Source: Bacillota bacterium
GTDB lineage: Bacteria > Bacillota > Clostridia > Lachnospirales > Lachnospiraceae
Reading direction: 5' to 3'
DNA: 64,000 nt
Assembly: GCA_023386815.1 (NCBI GenBank)
Contig: JAEWIZ010000015.1
Location: 62,001-126,000 of the forward strand
The notes under the pieces were generated by a model, which ran no database searches, had not been told where the DNA came from, and worked only from the letters and a program-made list of their open reading frames with translations. Positions 44,367 to 53,927 of this stretch are shown here, piece after piece (positions within the stretch are counted from its first letter, which is position 1; every line of letters begins with the position of its first letter). Both the position numbers and the translations under genes were made by a program.

Positions 44367-45383
44367 ATGGCACAACAAAAAAAGAAACCTAAGAACAAAA
44401 AGAAATTAATTGTTATTTTTATCGTTGAACTTTTCATACTTGCTCTGCTCTTCGTTGGTTATAAAGTATTGACCACCATGAATAAAATCGAGCAAAACAA
44501 TGAACAAGATGACGAAATAGAAGTTGTACAAGAAATTGAGGGCTTTCGAAACGTTGTACTCTTTGGTGTTGACTCCAGGGAAAATTCTGTATCAAAGGGT
44601 ACTCATGCTGATACTATTATCATAGCAAGCATTAATAACAAAACGAAAGATGTAAAATTAGTCTCCGTTTACCGGGATACTTACGTAAATATCCCTGATA
44701 TTGGATATAAGAAAATAAATGCGGCGTATTTCAATGGAGGTTATTCCCTGGCACTCACTACGATCAATCAGAATTTTGATTTAGACGCAACAGAATATGC
44801 AACGGTAAATTTCCAAGCAGTTGTAGACGTAGTCGATATGTTGGGTGGCATCACCTTGGATATTGAAGATAATGAATTAAAATATCTAAATGGTTATGTA
44901 AACTCCCTAAATAAGATTAACGGAACAAATGTAGCACATTTGAAATCCTCTGGCACACAACTTGTAAACGGAACCCAGGCTACTGCTTATGCAAGAATCC
45001 GTTATACCTCCGGCGGTGATTTTAAACGCACAGAACGCCAGCGTATCGTTGTTCAGAAGGTATTTGATAAGGTAAAAACCTCTGACCTGGCTACAATTAA
45101 CAAAATAGTCGATAAAGTATTTCCTCAGATAGCAACAAACCTAAGTACTTCTGAAATTCTATCTCTGGCAAAGGATGTTTTCTCCTATGATATCGTGGAT
45201 CAAACCGGCTTCCCCTTTGAAAAGGATGCTCATACCTATAATGGCGTATCCTTGGTGTTTCCAATCGATCTGGCTGCCAACGTAAAAACACTTCACGAAT
45301 ATCTATTTGATGAGACAGCTTATGTACCCAGCGCCATGGTGCAGGAAAACTCGAATTATATTGAAAGTATTCGTGTAAAATAA
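44367..45383 (+). CDS. LytR-CpsA-Psr family wall glycopolymer transferase
   Basis: A 338-residue LCP protein that attaches teichoic acids or capsule to peptidoglycan. It has a short basic cytoplasmic tail (QQKKKPKNKKK), one membrane helix (about residues 13-33) and an external LCP domain with GVDSRE, HADTIIIASINNKTKDVKLVSVYRDTYV and YARIRYTSGGDFKRTERQR; the Arg and Asp residues here bind the lipid-linked phosphate. An upstream TTG at 44325 is less likely than the ATG at 44367, though neither has an ideal ribosome binding site. Its partner is the sugar transferase just upstream. Confidence 0.92.
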   Translation: MAQQKKKPKNKKKLIVIFIVELFILALLFVGYKVLTTMNKIEQNNEQDDEIEVVQEIEGFRNVVLFGVDSRENSVSKGTHADTIIIASINNKTKDVKLVSVYRDTYVNIPDIGYKKINAAYFNGGYSLALTTINQNFDLDATEYATVNFQAVVDVVDMLGGITLDIEDNELKYLNGYVNSLNKINGTNVAHLKSSGTQLVNGTQATAYARIRYTSGGDFKRTERQRIVVQKVFDKVKTSDLATINKIVDKVFPQIATNLSTSEILSLAKDVFSYDIVDQTGFPFEKDAHTYNGVSLVFPIDLAANVKTLHEYLFDETAYVPSAMVQENSNYIESIRVK

Positions 45384-45484
45384 ATCTCCTATGGTAGGGC
45401 TCTACCAGATTTCATAAAAAAAGTACCCTCGTGGATTGATTGATATCATTAAGCTGAAGCAACCATTCATTCACATGACTGAAT

Positions 45485-45532
45485 AAAAAGAAAGCAGGCT
45501 GTTTGCTAATCGCAACAGCCTGCTTTCTTTTT
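45485..45532. terminator. Bidirectional terminator between convergent operons
   Basis: Perfect 19-base arms (45485-45503 and 45514-45532) around a 10-base loop; the arms begin with A-runs and end with T-runs, so both strands terminate. Confidence 0.9.
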
Positions 45533-45594
45533 ATTCTCTCTAATTTCTTTTTACTTTCTTTATTCTCTTATTGATTGCATAGGGCATTCTATTA

Positions 45595-47817
45595 TTACTT
45601 TACCTTACTATATTCATCCAATAAGTCTTCAATTGGTCTTTGATCCAGTTCATTGAAGAATGCTGTTCTTTGTCTCTTATCCTTTGTCGGCTTCTGATGA
45701 TTCTTTATAAATACTTCCTTCATCGTACTTTCTTTCAGCTTCATCTTGTCCTTAAGCACTTCAAATACAGCCTCAGCCTTTGGATTATTCACCAGCATCA
45801 TGTTAATTCCCTTATTATCATCCATTTTAGGAGCCGCCTTCTTCACTCCCCATAGATCTCCTATGGTAAAATCACCAACACGATTATGGTAGGTATAATT
45901 ACAATTGCAACAGCAAGCTCTTGACATGGTACAGTTTACAAAAGTCCGGTAGTAAGGATTCTCTGCTGTTCTTTCCACTTTTTTCGTGCCATTTGCAAAG
46001 GTAACAACCGTATTGCTATCACTTTGCCTCCAGCCCTTTTCCTTATCACGGAACTTAATATCCACTACCTTTGACCCATTTGCTTTGCCCAGATAATTAA
46101 CATATTTCTCAAAAGCTTTTGGTGAAGGAGCTGAATGACATAACAGCTCACAAATCAACAAATTGTCATAGTCTTTTCGCAAATATCCACGAAGCCCTGC
46201 ACATTCACAGGGAAGCCCTGTATAAAGCACATATTTGTCGTTCTTGAGCATCTCTTTAATCTTAGGAAAAACCCCTCTGAAATCACTCTTGACATACTTG
46301 GAGCCACTGAAGGCTTTAACCTCCTCTAGGGTCTGGGCAATATCAGAAACTGCTTTCATCTCTTCATTAAAGCGGACTCCGACAACAGCACCCTGTTTCT
46401 CTTCAATAACATACTTTGCGAGGATAGGGAAGATAGCACCGGAACTACTGTCTCTTCTAACGTTATCCTCTTTGTTAAAGGCACAATATGCCTTTGGATA
46501 GGAGGACTCATATTCCACCAGCTTTGGATTTCTTCGAATGCAGGTCTTATAGCATAATCCACAGCTTGTACATTTGGCTTTATCAACTAAGGGATATAAG
46601 TATCCCTCCTGATCTGCTTCCATGGTTATCGCACCAAAGGGACAGATATCAGCACAGGCATTACAGCCATAGCATTGATCCTTTGTAATATCCGTTGGAC
46701 AGTCCACCATGTCATAACGATCCGACAATCCCAGACTCTTAATCAGGAACTTAGAGGAGGACTTCTTTAATGCTTCAATTCTTGCTCGCAGTGCCTTAGG
46801 GTTGGAGATTTGAAACATGGAATACTCTTCAAAATCGCTTACATCATAAAGAATGTGGGACTGTAATCCCAGTGAAGTAAGTAAATCCACTGTTCTGCTG
46901 CCGGTATCGGAATGAAGCAAGGATACAAAAGGCTTTTCATATAAAATCGAAAATACAGTTCCATGGAAGGAGTTCGTGATCACACATTGAGCACCTTCAA
47001 TTAGTCCGATAAAATCTCCTGCGGTTGCTGTATAGAAGGGTGGTAATCCATTGACAAAGCCCTTGGTTGGTCTGCGGTAAATCATCGGTATACCCAGCGC
47101 AATTGAAATTTTATTGGCAAAGGATATCACCTGGGGATTTCTCTCAATCATATAAACTAAAATATAGGGATCCTTAATCGGACTTTCTACCTTGATTTCC
47201 TCATAATCCTCTTTCACCAAAAGCATGGTAGGATCTAGTACTACTTCCACAGGAACCTCCGTCAGTTCCTGTACCTCTTTTTGTATACTGCTCTCACGAA
47301 CTGAGATTCCTGAGTAGGTTGACAAGGAATTTTTCATTTCTTCCTTATATTTTGAGGGAATATAATCACTACCTACGCTGGCAGCATAGGATACTTTCTT
47401 TGCTCTCGGCTCAGCGAAATCGAGATAATAAGCCGGATCAAATCCCCCGATATGAGCCGCATTCCAAACCTGATCACTACCAGTAATATAAGCATCCAGG
47501 TTTAACTTGGAGTTTCTCAGCTCCTCATAGGTTCTAAAGTCTCCAATCAAATTAAAATGCTCGTTTAAAAATTCTTGAAATTTATTGTAACGCTCAAGGC
47601 TTAAGGGTGCTTTTAACGAGAGCATAAATTTCTTCATCAGCCTTTTAAGCCCCTGTGTGTCACCCATTGGATCGTAGAGCTTATCTATGATATCAGGATG
47701 ATAATGAATGACTCCAGCATCAACTCCATAATCCTTTAATACTTTCTGCAGAGCCCATGTCTGTAGGGTTGCACCATAGTTATTGGCACTATGAAATGTT
47801 ACTACTCCGACCTTCAT
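45595..47817 (-). CDS. Polysaccharide pyruvyl transferase fused to ferredoxin/FrhB-like domain
   Basis: A 740-residue fusion. Residues 1-360 are a polysaccharide pyruvyl transferase (MKVGVVTFHSANNYGATLQTWALQ, YITGSDQVWNA, VITNSFHGTVFSIL), which would add pyruvate ketals or a related group to sugars. Residues about 370-430 hold two 4Fe-4S motifs (CYGCNACADIC and CTSCGLCYKTC). The C-terminal part resembles the beta subunit of F420-dependent dehydrogenases (FrhB/FdhB; LPCECAGLRGYL, SRACCCNCNYTYHNRVGDFTIGDLWG). Separate but adjacent genes of these two types are seen in other surface polysaccharide loci. The start overlaps the upstream gene by 29 bases. It is last in the operon; the redox role is unknown. 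Confidence 0.85.
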   Translation of the reverse strand: MKVGVVTFHSANNYGATLQTWALQKVLKDYGVDAGVIHYHPDIIDKLYDPMGDTQGLKRLMKKFMLSLKAPLSLERYNKFQEFLNEHFNLIGDFRTYEELRNSKLNLDAYITGSDQVWNAAHIGGFDPAYYLDFAEPRAKKVSYAASVGSDYIPSKYKEEMKNSLSTYSGISVRESSIQKEVQELTEVPVEVVLDPTMLLVKEDYEEIKVESPIKDPYILVYMIERNPQVISFANKISIALGIPMIYRRPTKGFVNGLPPFYTATAGDFIGLIEGAQCVITNSFHGTVFSILYEKPFVSLLHSDTGSRTVDLLTSLGLQSHILYDVSDFEEYSMFQISNPKALRARIEALKKSSSKFLIKSLGLSDRYDMVDCPTDITKDQCYGCNACADICPFGAITMEADQEGYLYPLVDKAKCTSCGLCYKTCIRRNPKLVEYESSYPKAYCAFNKEDNVRRDSSSGAIFPILAKYVIEEKQGAVVGVRFNEEMKAVSDIAQTLEEVKAFSGSKYVKSDFRGVFPKIKEMLKNDKYVLYTGLPCECAGLRGYLRKDYDNLLICELLCHSAPSPKAFEKYVNYLGKANGSKVVDIKFRDKEKGWRQSDSNTVVTFANGTKKVERTAENPYYRTFVNCTMSRACCCNCNYTYHNRVGDFTIGDLWGVKKAAPKMDDNKGINMMLVNNPKAEAVFEVLKDKMKLKESTMKEVFIKNHQKPTKDKRQRTAFFNELDQRPIEDLLDEYSKVK

Positions 47818-50749
47818 GCTGGGTCACCTCCGTTAAAATCTTTGCCAAAGGAAAAACATTTTCCTCGTTGTATATTATATTATCCGCTTGTTTCTTCAGT
47901 AAATCAAACTCTTTCGTTGCTACAACCTTTGTAAATCTTGGGAACTGTTTTACAAAGTACTTTACTTGAGCACGGTATGCAGAGCTCTCCTTATATTTTT
48001 GCATATTAAAGTGCTTAAAGTTATAAACGGAAGTCTTACCAAGCAGTAAACACATATTGCATACCATTCGATCAAGACCTGATTGATAAATTGTCACATC
48101 AAAGTCTACCGGTCCAAAATACTTGGAGGCTTCACGTCTCATAACCTTATCAATTCGATTATTAGCAGAGCTAGCTTCCAGTCCAAGCTTTAGACGAAGC
48201 TTGCATAAGAAATAGTCCATTCTGGTATAATTAATATCGTAGGAAATAGGAAAATAATTGATTTCCTTTCTCAACTTTGCAATCATATCAGATGCTTTTT
48301 TCACCTTATTTGCTTTCATGGTTACGTAAACATCAAATTTATCTGTATCAATTTCGTTGATAGCGTTAATCAAATTCTCAGAATAGTGGTCATGTTTTAA
48401 TCCCTTAATGAATATAAAGGCTTTTTTCTTGCCATTCGATACGATCTTTTCAACTTTAAAGTTCTCTTTTATCTTCGTATCCCCAAGTAAGAGGGTCTCG
48501 ATTACCTGTCTCGGTGTATCGATAGAATCAACGGAGCAGAATCTTTCATAGAACTGCGGATAGCCTTGATTCTCAGTATTCAGCTCTTTGATCAGCGCCT
48601 CTACGGTATCTGCTTTGGGAAGCTCAATGGTATCCAAGTCAATATATAATCCTCGACCGTTCTTATATTCTTCACGATCATAGGTGAATAGAACAATCTT
48701 CTTCTTTGTACAGGCATAATCAAACATAATACTGGAATAATCAGTTACAAGTGCATCACTTGCATTTAAGAAATCATAGGTTTCAAACTGCTCCGGTATT
48801 GCTTTAATATGCTTATAGCTGCTGTAGTCCATCTCATTCTTTACAAAAGGATGCAGCTTCACATAAAATATCTGATTATCTGTTAGGCTACGATCGATTT
48901 CTTCGAAGTATCTGCCCAGGGTCTCCAGCTGTTTACCAGTCTCCTTCTTATGGAGCAAGCCCCTCCAGGTTGGCATATATACGATAACCTGCTTATCTTC
49001 AAGCTTTGCTTCTTTTCGGATCTTATGATAGCGCTCCGTATGGTAGAAGATAGAGTTTCTCGGATAGCCGGATACTAGTATCGTGCCTGGATAAATATTT
49101 TTCAACATATAATCCTCGGTAAATACATCCCTTGAGAAATCATTCTGATACAAAAGATAATCTGCAATCATAAAGTTTCTCTGGATATTTCCGAGCGCAT
49201 ATTCACGCATTGGAACAATTCGTCCCATTGCCTTAAGCGGTGTTCCATGCCAGGTGTTTAAGTATACCTGATCTGCTTTTTTAATGTAATAAGGAGGGAA
49301 GCTGGTATCTGTTATCAGGTATTTTGCAGAGGCCAAAGCTTTTGCATAATCTTTGGAACGGATATCGATCATCTTAACATTATTGATACCGTATTTCTGC
49401 AGCAAGGTCTGATATTGCTCCATATAATCCTTACTCATAACCAAGAATACCCGATATTCCTGATAATTCTCTTTGGTAAGTTCCTTCATTAAGGCAAAAA
49501 TATTACCTGCAATATCTTCTCCATGCTTTGACTCAAACAGAATATCTTTTGGGTTCACACTAAGCTTTTCATACATCTTTGTGTAATATACGGAACCATT
49601 CTGCATCAGGATACGAAGGAAAGGTAGTTTCTTCTTAATAAGAGAAAGTCGATCCTTGCTTTTCTTAAATTTATTGTATTTCTTCTTCAGCTTTTTGCTG
49701 AAATCTCTCAGCTTTAGGAAGGTTTTTGCCACAATCTCAGGTGTGTATTCACGGATACGGGTAAGACGTATCATCTTGTTTTTATTCGTATAGAGCTTTA
49801 GTTTTTCTTTTAAGGCACCAGAAGAATAGCGTAAGTAATGATTGTTATGCCAATTTGGCATTTCTTCATCCAAAAACTCCTGTGTCTTACGAATAATCTT
49901 TAGCTTTATCTCTAATTTTCCCTTGTTGGTTCCTTTAAACAATGCAGGGTAACGATACAGGAAATGTCTAGCACAGATATATTCCAGCTCATCATGATAA
50001 ACTTCCATATAGCCATGCTTTTTCATAAATGTAAATACCCGGTCGAAAGCCTTTACGATATCCAAAGTTTGCTCGGAAAAGGTATTTAAGAAACCACCCT
50101 GTGTTGTTCTTCTATAGTTGTAAAGTGGCTCTTCTATTACTCCAATACTTTCCGCCTTACAACAGGCTTCAAATACCAGCACCAGATCTTCAAAACGCAT
50201 TTTCTCAGGAAACTCAAGTCCTTCCAGAATACTCCTTTTAAAGAGCTTGTCCCAAGGGAATGGAGAAATATGAGCTAATTCATACTTGTTTTCTGCCAAA
50301 CGGAAATTCCGGTTAATCAACATGGTAGGATAAGCCTCTTTGGTCATTTCTCCGATATGCTCTCTCTCATAGACATTATATCTACCGCAGATTACTATAT
50401 CATTACCATCTCTTGTCGCTTTATTGTATAGCTTTTCACACATATCTAACTCTATAAAGTCATCACTGTCCACAAAAAGAATGTACTCACCGGTTGCTCT
50501 TTTCAGTCCATAGTTTCTAGCATGGCTTACTCCACGATTTTCTGTAGAAAATACCTTCATTCTATCCGGATATTTACCTTCATACTCCTCAAGAATCTGC
50601 AAGCTGTTATCCTTGGTTCCGTCATTTACTGCGATAATCTCGATATCCGGTAAGGTTTGGTTCACAATGCTATCCAAACATGCTGGCAAATATCGCTCCA
50701 CATTATATACGGGCATGATAATGCTTATTTTATAGTTCGAGTTTTCCAC
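47789..50749 (-). CDS. Bifunctional GT2 glycosyltransferase and CDP-glycerol glycerophosphotransferase
   Basis: A 986-residue protein. Residues 5-230 are a GT-A fold family 2 glycosyltransferase (SIIMPVYNVERYL, NDGTKDNS, NRGVSHARNYGL, FVDSDDFIE). A Lys-rich coiled linker (about 280-380) follows. Residues about 390-760 are a TagB/TagF-type glycerophosphotransferase (YLNTWHGTPLKAMG, SGYPRNSIFY, VYMPTWRG, LHPFVKNEMD, LVTDYSSIMFDYA). A further GT-like C-terminal part of about 200 residues contains FIFIKGLKHDHYSENLINAI. The start is GTG at 50749 with GGAGG before it. It likely adds glycosyl and glycerol-phosphate units to a surface polymer. Confidence 0.87.
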   Translation of the reverse strand: MENSNYKISIIMPVYNVERYLPACLDSIVNQTLPDIEIIAVNDGTKDNSLQILEEYEGKYPDRMKVFSTENRGVSHARNYGLKRATGEYILFVDSDDFIELDMCEKLYNKATRDGNDIVICGRYNVYEREHIGEMTKEAYPTMLINRNFRLAENKYELAHISPFPWDKLFKRSILEGLEFPEKMRFEDLVLVFEACCKAESIGVIEEPLYNYRRTTQGGFLNTFSEQTLDIVKAFDRVFTFMKKHGYMEVYHDELEYICARHFLYRYPALFKGTNKGKLEIKLKIIRKTQEFLDEEMPNWHNNHYLRYSSGALKEKLKLYTNKNKMIRLTRIREYTPEIVAKTFLKLRDFSKKLKKKYNKFKKSKDRLSLIKKKLPFLRILMQNGSVYYTKMYEKLSVNPKDILFESKHGEDIAGNIFALMKELTKENYQEYRVFLVMSKDYMEQYQTLLQKYGINNVKMIDIRSKDYAKALASAKYLITDTSFPPYYIKKADQVYLNTWHGTPLKAMGRIVPMREYALGNIQRNFMIADYLLYQNDFSRDVFTEDYMLKNIYPGTILVSGYPRNSIFYHTERYHKIRKEAKLEDKQVIVYMPTWRGLLHKKETGKQLETLGRYFEEIDRSLTDNQIFYVKLHPFVKNEMDYSSYKHIKAIPEQFETYDFLNASDALVTDYSSIMFDYACTKKKIVLFTYDREEYKNGRGLYIDLDTIELPKADTVEALIKELNTENQGYPQFYERFCSVDSIDTPRQVIETLLLGDTKIKENFKVEKIVSNGKKKAFIFIKGLKHDHYSENLINAINEIDTDKFDVYVTMKANKVKKASDMIAKLRKEINYFPISYDINYTRMDYFLCKLRLKLGLEASSANNRIDKVMRREASKYFGPVDFDVTIYQSGLDRMVCNMCLLLGKTSVYNFKHFNMQKYKESSAYRAQVKYFVKQFPRFTKVVATKEFDLLKKQADNIIYNEENVFPLAKILTEVTQHEGRSSNIS

Positions 50750-50835
50750 TTAATGTTCCCTCCAATTACGATTTTTAAAACGAATCCCTTAATTACATTG
50801 TCACCTTAAAATATGATTAATATCTACCCGTTTGT

Positions 50836-51981
50836 CTAGTTCTTAAAGATATGTAGATATAGGCGCTCTGTTGATTTACCATCTAAATATTGATAATTAT
50901 TTTCTATAAATGAATTGATCGCTTCCAAATTAAAATCGTCTTTCTTTAGAAGTTCAATTATTTCCTCCGTTGTCTCGGTGATGGGGCCTGGTACAAACTC
51001 TTGATAGGAACGATAAAAGCCTCTGCCATGATCAGAGAATTCCTCCAAGTCATAAGCATAGAATAACATGGGTTTTTTCAAGAGACAATATTCAAATATT
51101 ACCGAGGAATAGTCGGTAATCAAGTAATCTGCTACCAATAACAGGGTATTAATATCCGGATAACCGGACATGGAAATGACATTCTCCCGGATTGCCTGTT
51201 TATATTGCTCATTTCTTTGATACATCTCCATCACAAAGGGGTGTAATCTCAGCATTACCACATAATCTTTGGGAAGCTCCTTAACTAGCTTCTCCGTATC
51301 TAGCGCCAGTCTTGGCTGCTTTAATTCCTGATCTCTTAGCGTAGGTGCGTATAGCACCAGTTTTTTACCCTCTAACTCCGGATGCTGCTGAAAGAATACT
51401 CTTCTGCGCTCCTCCTTCATCCTTTCATCAAAAAAAAGATCCGTTCTCGGAAGTCCATACACAAATACCTTATCTTCCTTCACTCCAAAGGAATCTGCAT
51501 ACTCCTTCTTCGATTGCTCGGAGTTGACAATCAGATGAGTAATTCTGCTGTTAGCAAGGTATTCTAATTTCTTTAGCCGCCCCGTATTTACATCCTGTCC
51601 AAATCTCTTAATTGTTCCTGTACCATGCCATAACTGAATAACACGGACTCTTTTGGAGAAACGAATATAGGCCATTGGTAAGAAAGTATTGTCCATAAGA
51701 ACATAGGCTGAAGTAGCCAAGTGATAGGGCTTAACGATAAAGAATGATAACTTCCCTTTCCAAATGCCTGGCTTTTTTACTAGCTTACGATCCTCTTTTT
51801 TCATAAATTGAAAGCTGTATTCCTTATCTTGCTTCTTGAGATAATCTACAACAACAGCTACATTTCCATCCTTACTGCCATCATGTGTCATAATACAAAA
51901 CACCTGCTTCGGTTTCCTGGAACAAAAGAAGCGGAATATATAATAAAAACCTGCAAAAATCAGATAACCTATAATCTTCAA
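50836..51981 (-). CDS. CDP-glycerol glycerophosphotransferase (TagB/TagF-like), TTG start
   Basis: A 381-residue glycerophosphotransferase that transfers glycerol phosphate from CDP-glycerol to a polymer. An N-terminal membrane-associated helix (IIGYLIFAGFYYIFRFF) is followed by VIQLWHGTGTIKRFG, VYGLPRTDLFF, VLYAPTLRDQ, LRLHPFVMEM and YLITDYSSVIFEYCLL, all in family order. The start is TTG at 51981; the next ATG would remove the membrane helix. GGAGG lies six bases before the TTG and is overlapped by an 11-codon mini-ORF and hairpins (see 51983-52018). Confidence 0.9.
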   Translation of the reverse strand: MKIIGYLIFAGFYYIFRFFCSRKPKQVFCIMTHDGSKDGNVAVVVDYLKKQDKEYSFQFMKKEDRKLVKKPGIWKGKLSFFIVKPYHLATSAYVLMDNTFLPMAYIRFSKRVRVIQLWHGTGTIKRFGQDVNTGRLKKLEYLANSRITHLIVNSEQSKKEYADSFGVKEDKVFVYGLPRTDLFFDERMKEERRRVFFQQHPELEGKKLVLYAPTLRDQELKQPRLALDTEKLVKELPKDYVVMLRLHPFVMEMYQRNEQYKQAIRENVISMSGYPDINTLLLVADYLITDYSSVIFEYCLLKKPMLFYAYDLEEFSDHGRGFYRSYQEFVPGPITETTEEIIELLKKDDFNLEAINSFIENNYQYLDGKSTERLYLHIFKN

Positions 51982-51982
51982 A

Positions 51983-52018
51983 CTAAGCCTCCGTTTTTTT
52001 GGAGGCTTTAGCCTCCAT
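51983..52018 (-). promoter_or_regulatory. Mini-ORF and alternative hairpins over a ribosome binding site
   Basis: On the minus strand an ATG at 52018 starts an 11-codon frame (MEAKASKKTEA) ending in TAG one base before the TTG start of the next gene. The sequence AGCCTCC in its middle can pair with GGAGGCT on either side. Pairing downstream hides the GGAGG ribosome binding site; pairing upstream frees it. The run AAAAAAA lies between. Function is inferred; it may be coincidence of repeated GGAGGCT. Confidence 0.4.
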
Positions 52019-52112
52019 AAATCTCATAAACATTTCTAACTTTACAAAGCAGTTAAATTAATAGTATTTTTATAATGTAAATCATTGTACTCTATCAATT
52101 GACGAGTTAAAC

Positions 52113-53303
52113 TCACGAATGGTTGCCACACCTCTGTAGAATTAAATCAACCACTTGCTTTGCTGCATCTCCGTGATCTGCATGATTATATTTTCTCTGA
52201 AATGCATCATATTTCTCCTGATATTTCAAAAAATCATAATCTTCAATTTCCTGCACTAACTGCTGATTTGTAATTACAATGGGTCCCGGAGCCTCACCTA
52301 GAAAGTCAAAATAAAAGCCCCTGAGACTATCCTTATATTCCTCCAAATCATAGGTATAAAATAGCATAGGCCGGCGAAGCAAACTATAGTCAAACATCAC
52401 AGAGGAATAATCTGTTATTAATAAATCAGAAACCAGATAAAGCTCAGCAATATCTGAAGCCGCGCTAAACTGATAAAGGAAACCTTCATATTTTCGTAAA
52501 TCTAATTGCTCCCCTACCAAATAATGAGCCTTAACGATAATTACATAATTGTAAGCCAGCTTTTCCTGCAGATAATCATAATCTATCCTGGAGCTGAATT
52601 TATAGCTCAAGTGCCCATAATGCTCGTTATCTCTCCAGGTAGGGGCATAGAGCAGGATTTTTTTATCTGTCGGAAGACCTAGCTTTCTTTTCATATCCTT
52701 AATGGAGTCTGGATTATTTTTTTGAAATAAAATATCATTTCTAGGATATCCTATTTCCAAAACTTCTTTATCAAAGGCAAAGGCTCTGCGAAAAATATTT
52801 GTGGAATATGCATTCTGGGACAATAAATAGTCCCAGGTCTTTGAATTCAACGCAAACTTCCTTTTATAATCCTCTAGCCCCTTCTCCCCCGCCATGGATA
52901 TCTGCTCCAGATCTAATCCGAGCTTTTTTAGGGGTGTTCCATGCCAGGTTTGAATATAAGTAGTTGCTTTTCTTTTCTTTAAATAAGTAGGCATTCTGGT
53001 GTCACTTACCCAGGTTCCTGCTTTTGAGAACAAGTAAAAATAAAGCATACTGATACGCTTCACTTTTGTCACATTCCCCGGCAAGGAAATAGAAGTGTCC
53101 TCTAATATAAAATAGCAGCGATAAACAAGGTCTAGACCTCTTGCTACCATCTCCTCATAGATAAATCTAGGATTACCGGAATAATTCCTACCCAGATTAC
53201 TTTCGAATATAACAATGTTAGGATTCACCTTATTCGTAAGAATGAAAAAATGGTAGAGCAAAAGTACCGGTATTTTAATTACCTTTTTTATTATCGTCTT
53301 CAT
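52113..53303 (-). CDS. CDP-glycerol glycerophosphotransferase (TagB/TagF-like)
   Basis: A 396-residue enzyme of the same family as its neighbours. It has an N-terminal hydrophobic segment (IKIPVLLLYHFFILT), then ESNLGRNYSGNPRFIYEEM, YIQTWHGTPLKKLGLDL, IGYPRNDILF, LYAPTWRDNEHYG, VKAHYLVGEQLD and LLITDYSSVMFDYSLLRRPMLFYTYDLE. It is the closest in sequence to the C-terminal domain of the fusion at 55619-57916, suggesting duplication. Its position directly after tagD fits a polymerase or primase for poly-glycerol phosphate. Confidence 0.91.
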   Translation of the reverse strand: MKTIIKKVIKIPVLLLYHFFILTNKVNPNIVIFESNLGRNYSGNPRFIYEEMVARGLDLVYRCYFILEDTSISLPGNVTKVKRISMLYFYLFSKAGTWVSDTRMPTYLKKRKATTYIQTWHGTPLKKLGLDLEQISMAGEKGLEDYKRKFALNSKTWDYLLSQNAYSTNIFRRAFAFDKEVLEIGYPRNDILFQKNNPDSIKDMKRKLGLPTDKKILLYAPTWRDNEHYGHLSYKFSSRIDYDYLQEKLAYNYVIIVKAHYLVGEQLDLRKYEGFLYQFSAASDIAELYLVSDLLITDYSSVMFDYSLLRRPMLFYTYDLEEYKDSLRGFYFDFLGEAPGPIVITNQQLVQEIEDYDFLKYQEKYDAFQRKYNHADHGDAAKQVVDLILQRCGNHS

Positions 53304-53333
53304 ATATATACCCGTGCCTTTTACTTTTGATGA

Positions 53334-53371
53334 CCTATTCCAGAAGCGAATATATTCGCTTTGTGAATAGG
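53334..53371. other. Nested hairpin between tagD and the next gene
   Basis: CCTATTC and GAATAGG arms enclose the perfect 16-base palindrome AGCGAATATATTCGCT. No T-run follows directly, so it may stabilise or process mRNA rather than terminate it. Confidence 0.5.
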
Positions 53372-53403
53372 CCTTAATAAATAGTTTGAAAGTGACTTTC
53401 CTA

Positions 53404-53796
53404 TTATTTTTTAGCAGTTAAATCTGTCTTAATCTTTGTAGTAGAAATACCTTCGGTACGAGGCAAATAAACTACCTCACAATAATCCTTTAAGAAATCG
53501 AACTGACCCTTCCAGTCATCTCCCATTACAAAAACATCGATTTGATTATTGACCACATCATCAACCTTTTGTTCCCAGGTATATTCCGGAAGTACCTCAT
53601 CCACATATTTAATTGCTTCTAAGATAATCTTCCGATCCTCATAGGGATGATATGCCTGCTTGTGTTTAATTGCATTAAACTCGTCGGAAGAAAGAACAAC
53701 CACCAGATAATCTCCCAATTCTCTGGCTCTTCGGAGTAAATTGATGTGACCTACATGAAGTAAATCAAAGGTTCCGTAAGTAATTACTTTTTTCAT
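53404..53796 (-). CDS. tagD: Glycerol-3-phosphate cytidylyltransferase
   Basis: A 130-residue cytidylyltransferase that makes CDP-glycerol from CTP and glycerol-3-phosphate. The nucleotide-binding motif is TYGTFDLLHVGHINLLRRA (residues 6-24, with HxGH), and the second motif is RTEGISTTKIKTDL (RxxxISTT). Length and sequence match TagD/TarD. It supplies the substrate for the four glycerophosphotransferases in this cluster, which is the strongest evidence that the polymer is glycerol-phosphate based. Confidence 0.96.
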   Translation of the reverse strand: MKKVITYGTFDLLHVGHINLLRRARELGDYLVVVLSSDEFNAIKHKQAYHPYEDRKIILEAIKYVDEVLPEYTWEQKVDDVVNNQIDVFVMGDDWKGQFDFLKDYCEVVYLPRTEGISTTKIKTDLTAKK

Positions 53797-53927
53797 AAAT
53801 CCTCCTCATGAAATAAGCTTGTCTTCGTAATTCGAATTAGCTCATTATGAAATGATTACTGTCTTGCCATGCCTATTTTCATTTAGCAAAGCAGTGTTTT
53901 GTTATTGGTACCAGCCTACGATTGTAT

